Shown here in pieces: positions 13,850 through 24,000 of a DNA stretch of 64,000 bases. Every line of letters begins with the position of its first letter. Positions within the stretch are counted from its first letter, which is position 1. Both the position numbers and the translations under genes were made by a program. The stretch is from the NCBI GenBank assembly GCA_021613375.1, contig CM038725.1:38637324-38701323 (forward strand). Direction: 5' to 3'. Under the pieces are notes generated by a model that was given only the letters and a program-made list of their open reading frames with translations, had not been told where the DNA came from and ran no database searches. Source of the stretch: Megaleporinus macrocephalus. Its lineage: Eukaryota > Chordata > Actinopteri > Characiformes > Anostomidae.

Positions 13850-16800
13850 CAGGCGCTGTGATAAGGCTACAAGAGACGTGAAGTTGTGCCACTTTGACCA
13901 CTGGGAGAACAACTGGACACTGAAAGCTGTAAACGACCTGGGAACAGTCCAGCTCACTGACTCCGCCCCCATCACTGACCGTGGTAACTGTTACTGGGGA
14001 GTCTAAAATAGACCTGTGTAGTCACTGACATGCCAAATTAGGAATTGTGGTAGATAATTAATATGCTCCAATACATTCTGTCCTACAAACACTTTACCTA
14101 GAACCTCTGAATTAACAGATCGTTAAAGAGTGATCCTTGTTAGAACTTCATTCTGGAGGTGAATTTCATTAGAAGAGTGGAAGAGAACAAGGAGCGGAGT
14201 GATAGGATTAGAGTGAGGGGTCGGAGTAAAGGGATTGGAGTGGAAGGGGTGGAGTGGAAGGATCAGAGTGGAAGAGGAAGGATGGAGGGAATGAAGTATG
14301 AGGATCAGAGATGAAGAACCAGAGTGTAAGGATCAGAGTAGAAGGGATCGTATAGTGAACTGTAGTGTAAGGGTTTGTGTTATTGTGAATCCTGATTGTG
14401 AAGTATAGTGAACTGTAGTGTAAGGGTTTGTGTTCTTGTGAACCCTGATTGTGAAGTATAGTGAACTGTAGTGTGAGGGTTTGTGTTCTTGTGAACCCTG
14501 ATTGTGAAGTATAGTGAACTGTAGTGTAAAGGTTTGTGTTCTTGTGAACCCTGATTGTGAAGTATAGTGAACTGTAGTGTAAGGGTTTGTGTTATTGTGA
14601 ACCATGATTATGAATTATAGTGAACAGCAGTGTAAGGGTTTGTGTTCTTGTGAACCCTGATTGTGAAGTATAGTGAACTGTAGTGTAAGGGTTGTGTTAT
14701 TGTGAACCCTGATTGTGAAGTATAGTGAACAGTAGTGTAAGGGTTGTATTGTGAACCCTGATTGTGAAGTATAGTGAACAGTAGTGTAAGTGTTTGTGTT
14801 ATTGTGAAGTATAGTGAACAGTAGTGTAAGTGTTTGTTATTGTGAAGTATAGTGAACAGTAGTGTAAGGGTTTGTGTTATTGTGAAGTATAGTGAACATT
14901 AGTGTAAGTGTTTGTGTTATTGTGAAGTATAGTGAACAGTAGTGTAAGGGTTTGTTATTGTGAAGTATAGTGAACAGTAGTGTAAGTGTTTGTGTTATTG
15001 TGAAGTATAGTGAACAGTAGTGTAAGTGTTTGTGTTATTGTGAAGTATAGTGAACAGTAGTGTAAGGGTTTATGTTATTGTAAAGTATAGTGAACAGTAG
15101 TGTAAGTGTTTGTGTTATTGTGAAGTATAGTGAACAGTAGTGTAAGGGTTTGTGTTATTGTGAAGTATAGTGAACAGTAGTGTAAGGGTTTGTGTTATTG
15201 TGAAGTATAGTGAACAGTAGTGTAAGTGTTTGTGTTATTGTGAAGTATAGTGAACAGTAGTGTAAGTGTTTGTGTTATTGTGTAGTGAACAGTAGTGTAA
15301 GTGTTTGTGTTATTGTGTAGTGAACAGTAGTGTAAGTGTTTGTGTTATTGTGAAGTATAGTGAACAGTAGTGTAAGGGTTTGTTATTGTGAAGTATAGTG
15401 AACAGTAGTGTAAGTGTTTGTGTTATTGTGAAGTATAGTGAACAGTAGTGTAAGTGTTTGTGTTATTGTGTAGTGAACAGTAGTGTAAGTGTTTGTGTTA
15501 TTGTGAAGTACAGTGAACAGTAGTGTAAGTGGTTGTGTTATTGTGAAGTATAGTGAACAGTAGTGTAAGTGTTTGTTATTGTGAAGTATAGTGAACATTA
15601 GTGTAAGGGTTTGTGTTATTGTGAAGTACAGTGAACAGTAGTGAAAGTGTTTGATATTGTGAAGTATAGTGAACAGTAGTGTAAGTGTTTGTGTTATTGT
15701 GAAGTATAGTGAACAGTAGTGTAAGGGTTTGTGTTATTGTGAAGTATAGTGAACAGTAGTGTAAGGGTTTGTGTTATTGTGAAGTATAGTGAACAGTAGT
15801 GTAAGTGTTTGTGTTATTGTGAAGTATAGTGAACAGTAGTGTAAGGGTTTGTGTTATTGTGAAGTATAGTGAACAGTAGTGTAAGGGTTTGTGTTATTGT
15901 GAAGTATAGTGAACAATAGTGTAAGTGTTTGTGTTATTGTGAAGTATAGTGAACAGTAGTGTGAGTGTTTGTGTTATTGTATAGTGAACAGTAGTGTAAG
16001 GGTTTGTGTTATTGTGTAGTGAACAGTAGTGTAAGGGTTTGTGTTATTGTATAGTGAACAGTAGTGTAAGGGTTTGTGTTATTGTGAAGTATAGTGATCA
16101 GTAGTGTAAGGGTTTGTGTTATTGTGAAGTATAGTGAACAGTAGTGTAAGGGTTTGTGTTATTGTGAAGTATAGTGAACAGTAGTGTAAGTGTTTGTGTT
16201 GTTGTGTAGTGAACAGTAGTGTAAGTGTTTGTGTTATTGTGTAGTGAACAGTAGTGTAAGGGTTTGTGTTATTGTGAAGTATAGTGAACAGTAGTGTAAG
16301 TGTTTGTGTTATTGTGAAGTATAGTGAACAGTAGTGTAAGTGTTTGTGTTATTGTGTAGTGAACAGTAGTGTAAGGGTTTGTGTTATTGTATAGTGAAAA
16401 GTAGTGTAAGTGTTAGTGTTATTGTGAAGTATAGTGAACAGTAGTGTAAGTGTTTGTGTTGTGTTTGTTGTGACCCGCAGTGCGTCTGTTTGCGCCGGTG
16501 AACGTCTCTGTGGTTCCTCAAGCGTGGAGCTCCAGTCTCCAGTGGGGATGGACCGTCCAGGCCTATAAAACTCTGGATATGCTGTGTCAGGTGCAGCTCA
16601 CCAGCAGGGGGCACTCCATCACTGTGAGTTCCTGTTTTCCTCAGACTCTGGAAGAGAGTAGATCCTGTGATCCTGAGGATTAGCTTTACTTTAATCTTTA
16701 TAATGAATAATTAATAATTAGTAATTAATAAACACAGTAACGGAGGTGGTTTGTTTACAGAGTAACTACACCGGTGTGGGTTTATCTGCTGCGCTGCTGG

Positions 16801-18025
16801 ACGCGCTGAGGCCGGACAGTGAATATTTGGTGTCGGTACGATGCGCCTCTCTGCTGAATTTCTGGCGCTGGGGGGACTGGAGCGCCCCCTACAGCTTCCA
16901 CACCAAAATGGACCGTGAGTAATCCTGCCCTCGTCAGCACATACCAGTTAACCAACTTCAGAGAAGAGAGAAAGTTAGCAGTGTTAGCAGGTTTAGCAGT
17001 GTTAGCAGGTTTAGCCGGTTTAGCAGGTTTAGCCGGTTTAGCCGGTTTAGCAGGTTTAGCCGGTTTAGCAGGTTTAGCAGTGTTAGCAGGTTTAGCAGGT
17101 TTAGCAGTGTTAGCAGTGTTAGCAGGTTTAGCAGTGTTAGCAGTGTTAGCAGGTTTAGCAGTGTTAGCAGGTTTAGCAGGTTTAGCAGTGTTAGCAGGTT
17201 TAGCAGTGTTAGCAGGTTTAGCAGTGTTAGCAGGTTTAGCAGGTTTAGCAGTGTTAGCAGTGTTAGCAGGTTTAGCAGTGTTAGCAGTGTTAGCAGGTTT
17301 AGCAGGTTTAGCAGTGTTAGCAGGTTTAGCAGTGTTAGCAGGTTTAGCAGGTTTAGCAGGTTTAGCAGTGTTAGCAGTGTTAGCAGTGTTAGCAGGTTTA
17401 GCAGTGTTAGCAGGTTTAGCAGTGTTAGCAGTGTTAGCAGGTTTAGCAGTGTTAGCAGGTTTAGCAGTGTTAGCAGATTTAGCAGGTTTAGCAGTGTTAG
17501 CAGGTTTAGCAGGTTTAGCAGTGTTAGCAGGTTTAGCAGTGTTAGCAGTGTTAGCTGGTTTAGCAGTGTTAGCAGGTTTAGCAGTGTTAGCAGGTTTAGC
17601 AGTGTTAGCAGGTTTAGGAGGTTTAGCAGTGTTAGCAGTGTTAGCAGTGTTAGCAGGTTTAGCAGTGTTAGCAGGTTTAGCAGTGTTAGCTGTTCTCTGG
17701 TTTGAGGTGAAACGTTGTGCTGTATGTTGTATTAATGTTTATTTTATGTTCTTGTTTGATGTTTGATGTTTGATGTTCTGATGCTGCAGGTCCTGAAGCT
17801 CCTGATGTCTGGGTGAGGATGGACAGTGAGATCAGCGGCCGGATTCTGTGGAAGGTAAGAAATAATTCTGTAGATTAAAGTCTCTAAATATAACAAACAT
17901 TCTCATTTATTTATTTATTTATTCAATTATTTAATTATTTAATTATTTATCAGGAACACACATTATTGTAATATTCAAAGTTTTGTCCTACTGGGTGGAT
18001 ATAAAATAAATATAAGCATGTTTGT

Positions 18026-18065
<40 letters not shown>

Positions 18066-21000
18066 TATCTCTCTCTCTCTCTCTGTATCTCTCTCTCTCT
18101 CTCTCTGTATCTCTCTCTCTCTCTCTCTCTCAGCCTCTCTCGGTCAGTGATACTCACGGTGCTCTGGAGGCGTATGAGGTCTATCAGAGGGACGGAGAGC
18201 AGGACGGGTGGACGGTTCTCTCTCTCCCTCCTTCCACGTCCAGTTTCTCCTTCACCCTCGGCAACAGCAGCGACGGAGACGTCACCGTAGCCGTGGCGGC
18301 GCGTAACCCGGTGGGTCTGTCCCGACGCTCCGCCGTGGTCGCTCCAGGATTCCGAGCAGGTGAGCTTCATATGTATGGGCTCTGTATGAATGATCACTGA
18401 TCAAAACTGAAAGTGAAAGTAAAACTGAAAGTGAAAGTAAAGTGTGTAGGATCTGCACGGCGTCAGCGTCTGTTTGTAGATGTCTGTTTGTTGTTGTGTT
18501 TATCTGGTGAGGAGTTGTTGCTGTTTGAGCGTATAAGAAAACAACAGTAGATGTTTATTTGTGTGGATAAACAAATACTTGAAGGTAAACAAAGAGGAGG
18601 TTGTGACGCTTCCTGCTCTGATGTGATCCGTTTGTTTTCTTTGCTGCAGATTCTCAGCAGTCCATGTCAGAGCTGGTGGGCATCAATGGGGATTTAAAAC
18701 TGACCTGGCAACCCTGGCCCAACGCCAGCCAGGGCTACGTGGTGGAGTGGGTTCCCACAGACTGCAGTGACCACTGCGCTGTCCAGTGGATGAAGGTCCC
18801 AGAATCAAACACCAGCACTGTCATCCAGTCAGGTGAGAGCCCCGCCCATTCAGTCTACAGCAGTTTAGCTCCACCCATTCAGTCTACAGCAGTTTAGCTC
18901 CACCCATTCAGTCTACAGCAGTTTAGCGCCGCCTATTCAGTCTACAGAAGTTTAGCTCCGCCCATTCAGTCTACAGCAGTTTAGCGCCGCCTATTCAGTC
19001 TACAGAAGTTTAGCTCCGCCCATTCAGTCTACAGCAGTTTAGCTCCTCCCATTCAGTCTACAGCAGTTTAACCTCATCCATTCAGTCTACAGAAGTTTAG
19101 CTCCGCCCATTCAGTCTACAGCAGTTTAGCTCCTCCCATTCAGTCTACAGCAGTTTAACTTCACCCATTCAGTCTACAGCAGTTTAGCGCCGCCTATTCA
19201 GTCTACAGAAGTTTAGCTCCGCCCATTCAGTCTACAGCAGTTTAGCGCCGCCTATTCAGTCTACATAAGTTTAGCTCCGCCCATTCAGTCTACAGCAGTT
19301 TAGCTCCTCCCATTCAGTCTACAGCAGTTTAACCTCATCCATTCAGTCTACAGAAGTTTAGCTCCGCCCATTCAGTCTACAGCAGTTTAGCTCCTCCCAT
19401 TCAGTCTACAGCAGTTTAACTTCACCCATTCAGTCTACAGCAGTTTAGCTCCACCCATTCAGCCTACAACAGTTTAGCTCCACCCATTCAGTCTACAGCA
19501 GTTTAGCTCCACCCATTCAGTCTACAGCAGTTTATTTCTGTTCTGTTTAGATTTGAATATGTTTTGTTCTGTACGGTGAGTAACTGGTGGGTGTGTTTTG
19601 TTTGTAGGGTCTCTGGAAGTTGGACTGAGATACACAGTCTCTGTATTTGCTCTGAGTGCTGAAGCTACAGCTCTGCTGCAGAGACATCATGTATACGGGC
19701 AGGAACTGGGTGAGGAACACGTTCGAGCTGGAAACACCTGCCAGATAAAATATCAGTCACTCAGTCAGACAGTTTTAGTATCTGTTACATACTGTTTCTC
19801 ATTTACCGTCACTGTCCAAAGAAAAAACAAGTATTTACAAAGTAGCACCATTACATGGTTAGCAGGGTAAGCTAGCATTAGTTATTTTCAGTTAGCAGAG
19901 TAAGCTAGCATTAGTTATTTTCAGTTAGCAGAGTAAGCTAGCATTAGTTATTTTCAGTTAGCAGAGTAAGCTAGCATTAGTTATTTTCAGTTAGCAGGGT
20001 AAGCTAGCATTAGTTATTTTCAGTTAGCAGAGTAAGCTAGCATTAGTTATTTTCAGTTAGCAGGGTAAGCTAGCATTAGTTATTTTCAGTTAGCAGAGTA
20101 AGCTAGCATTAGTTATTTTCAGTTAGCAGAGTAAGCTAGCATTAGTTATTTTCAGTTAGCAGGGTAAGCTAGCATTAGTTATTTTCAGTTAGCAGAGTAA
20201 GCTAGCATTAGTTATTTTCAGTTAGCAGGGTTAGCTAGTGTTAGCTATTTTCAGGTAGCAGGGTTAACTAGCATTAGCTATTTTCAGTTAGCAGGGTTAG
20301 CTAGCCTTAGCTGTTTTCAGTTAGTGGGGTTGGCTAGTGTTAGCTATTTTCAGTTAGCAGGGTTAGCTAGCGTTAGCTGTTTTCAGTTAGTGGGGTTGGC
20401 TAGTGTTAGCTATTTTCAGGTAGCAGGGTTAACTAGCATTAGCTATTTTCAGTTAGCAGGGTTAGCTAGCGTTAGCTGTTTTCAGTTAGCAGGGTTAGCT
20501 AGCGTTAGATGTTTTCAGTTAGCAGGGTTAGCTAGCATTAGGTATTTTCAGTTAGCAGGGTTAGCTAGCGTTAGCTGTTTTCAGTTAGCAGGGTTAGCTA
20601 GCGTTAGCTGTTTTCAGTTAGCAGGGTTAGCTAGCGTTAGCTGTTTTCAGTTAGCAGGGTTAGCTAGCATTAGCTGTTTTCAGTTAGCAGGGTTAGCTAG
20701 CGTTAGCTGTTTTCAGTTAGCAGGGTTAGCTAGCGTTAGATGTTTTCAGTTAGCAGGGTTAGCTAGCATTAGGTATTTTCAGTTAGTGGGGTTGGCTAGT
20801 GTTAGCTATTTTCAGTTAGCAGGGTTAGCTAGCATCATCTATTTTCACTTAGCAGGGTTAACTAGCATTAGCTATTTTCAGTTAGCAGGGTTAGCTAGCA
20901 TCATCTATTTTCACTTAGCAGGGTTAACTAGCATTAGCTGTTTTCAGTTAGTGGGGTTGGCTAGTGTTAGCTATTTTCAGTTAGCAGGCCTAGCTAGCGT

Positions 21001-24000
21001 TAGCTGTTTTCAGTTAGCAGGGTTAGCTAGCGTTAGCTGTTTTCAGGTAGCAGGGTTAGCTAGCGTTAGCTGTTTTCAGTTAGCAGGGTTAGCTAGCGTT
21101 AGCTGTTTTCAGGTAGCAGGGTTAGCTAGCGTTAGCTGTTTTCAGTTAGCGGGGTTAGCTAGCGTTAGCTGTTTTCAGTTAGCGGGGTTAGCTAGTGTTA
21201 GCTGTTTTCAGTTAGCAGGGTTAGCTAGCGTTAGCTGTTTTCAGTTAGCAGGGTTAGCTAGCGTTAGCTGTTTTCAGTTAGCGGGGTTAGCTAGTGTTAG
21301 CTGTTTTCAGTTAGCAGGGTTAGCTAGCGTTAGCTGTTTTCAGTTAGCGGGTTCAGCTGAAGTTCTGTGGAATAAGAAGGTTTAGATTAGACGTATCAGA
21401 TCAAAAGGAGAAGAACCGTTGAGGGTTTAAAGTTCTACTCAGTGTTTGACTCCGTGTCTGTGTCCTGCAGTTCCTGACCGGTCTGTGAAGTCTCTGTCTG
21501 CCCAGCAGTCTGGTGAGAACGTTCTACTGACCTGGCAGCCTGTGGCCATGCCGAACATGAGAGGGTTCATCCGTGGGTACACCATCTACCTGAACAACGC
21601 CTCAAACCTGGAGCTCAAAGGTCAGTCTCTAGTGACCATAGATCAGTCAGTGGACCTCATAGGTAGGTTTCTGGACTAACAAGAACGTCAGTGGAACTCA
21701 GAAATCACTCTTCGGTGCACATAGGGCAGTCTCTGGAGTTAAGAGGTCAGTCTGTGGAGTTAGAAGGTTAGGTTTGGGAACTCATACGTCAGTGTCTAGA
21801 GCTTTTCTCTCAGGCAGTGGTGCTCATAGGCCAGTCTATGGAAGGTCATAGATCACTTTGTGGAGGTTATAGTTTAGTCTAGAGTCGTTCTTCTGAACAC
21901 AGGTCAGTCTGAGGAAATCACAGATCAGATGGAGTTAATAGATCAGTAGACCTTTTAGGTCATAGGTTAGTCGGTGGCACCCATACATTAGTGAACTAGT
22001 AATGAACTCTGGTGGTCTTGGGAACTCTTATCAGACCCTGGAACTCATAGGTCAGTCTGTGGAGTTAGTTTGTGTTGCTCACAGGTCAGTCTGTGGAATA
22101 AGTCAGTCCGGGGAACTCACAGATTAGTTCTATATCTCAGATTAGTCTCTGGAGCTCATCACACAGTCTCTAGAATTTATAGGTCAACCTCTGGAGCTCA
22201 CGTGTCAACCTCTGGATATGATTACACAGTCTCTGGAACTTATAAATCAACCTCTGGAGTGTATGGGTCAACCTCTGGAGCTCATTACACAGTCTCTGGA
22301 ACCTATAGGTCAACCTCTGGAGCTCTTGGGTCAACCTCTGGAGCTCATTACCTAGTCTCTGGAACCTAAAGGTCAGCCTCTGAAGCTCTTGGGTCAACCT
22401 CTGGAGCTCATGGGTCAACCTCTGGAGATCATTACACAGTCTTTAGAACTTACAAGTTAACCTCTGGAGCCCATGGGTCAACCTCTGGAGCCCATGGGTC
22501 TACCTCTGGAGCCCAAGGATCAGTCTCAGGAGCTCATAGGTCAGTCTGTAGAACAAATATGTCAACCTCTGGAGCTCATGTGTCAGACTCTGGAGATCAT
22601 AACACAGTCTCTGGAACTTATAAATCAACCTCTGGAGCTCATGTGTCAACCTCTGGAGCTCATTACACAGTCTCTGGAACCTATAGGTCAATCTCTGGAG
22701 CTCTTGGGTCAACCTCTGGAGCTCATTACCTAGTCTCTGGAACCTATAGGTCAACCTCTGAAGCTCTTGGGTCAACCACTGGAGCTCATGGGTCAACCTC
22801 TGGAGATCATTACACAGTCTTTAGAACTTACAAGTTAACCTCTGAAGCTCATGGGTCAACCTCTGGAGATCATTACACAGTCTCTAGAACTTACAAGTTA
22901 ACCTCTGGAGCCCATGGGTCAACCTCTGGAGCCCATGGGTCTACCTCTGGAGCCCAAGGATCAGTCTCAGGAGCTCATAGGTCAGTCTGTAGAACAAATA
23001 TGTCAACCTCTGGAGCTCATGTGTCAGACTCTGGAGATCATAACACAGTCTCTGGAACTTATAAATCAACCTCTGGAGCTCATGTGTCAACCTCTGGAGC
23101 TCATTACACAGTCTCTGGAACCTATAGGTCAACCTCTGGAGCTCTTGGGTCAACCTCTGGAGCTCATTACCTAGTCTCTGGAACCTATAGGTCAACCTCT
23201 GAAGCTCTTGGGTCAACCACTGGAGCTCATGGGTCAACCTCTGGAGATCATTACACAGTCTTTAGAACTTACAAGTTAACCTCTGAAGCTCATGGGTCAA
23301 CCTCTGGAGATCATTACACAGTCTCTAGAACTTACAAGTTAACCTCTGGAGCCCATGGGTCTACCTCTGGAGCCCAAGGATCAGTCTCAGGAGCTCATAG
23401 GTCAGTCTGTAGAACAAATATGTCAACCTCTGGAGCTCATGTGTCAACCTCTGGAGATCATTACACAGTCTCTGGAACTTATAAATCAACCTCTGGAGCT
23501 CATGTGTCAACCTCTGGAGATCATTACACAGTCTCTAAAACTTACAGATCAACTTCTGGAGCTCATGTGTCAACCTCTGGAGATCATTACACAGTCTCTG
23601 GAACCTCTAGAGCCCAGGGGTCAGTCTTTAGAGCTCTGAGCAGTTTTTGGAGCTCCTAGGTCAGTCTGTGGAATCCATGATTTTAATCTGTATTAACTCT
23701 TCTGTTTCTCTCCTCAGCGAACGTGACGGATCCAGCAGTGAGGTCGTATACGGTGAAGGGTTTGACTCTGGGCTCCTATAAGTTCACGGTGAAGGCGTAC
23801 ACCTCAGCCGGAGAGGGAGGAGGATCGACTGTGGCCATCAAAATGGAGTCTGGAAGTAAGAGAGAAAGATCTAAAAGAATATGTTGAGTAAGAGTTCCAC
23901 CGCGCCAGGAAGTTCTCGATCTGAGCGGAGTGGTGGTGAAACGTAGACTGTAGGAGTATTTGATGGTGTCTGTGTGAGCGTGTGTACAGATACTGATCAT

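Noticed and set aside
16915..17766. A LAGLAVLAG repeat protein, superficially like a LAGLIDADG string
   Set aside because: It is a 9-bp satellite read in its open frame. There is no homing endonuclease domain, and the LIFR frame stops three codons into the intron.
20220..21350. Interstitial telomere repeat because of many GGGTTAG words
   Set aside because: The words occur once per 33-bp unit and never as consecutive TTAGGG hexamers.
20324..21385. 353-codon open frame of an 11-residue repeat
   Set aside because: It is the 33-bp satellite in a LIFR intron; homogeneous units with no independent start or function signal.
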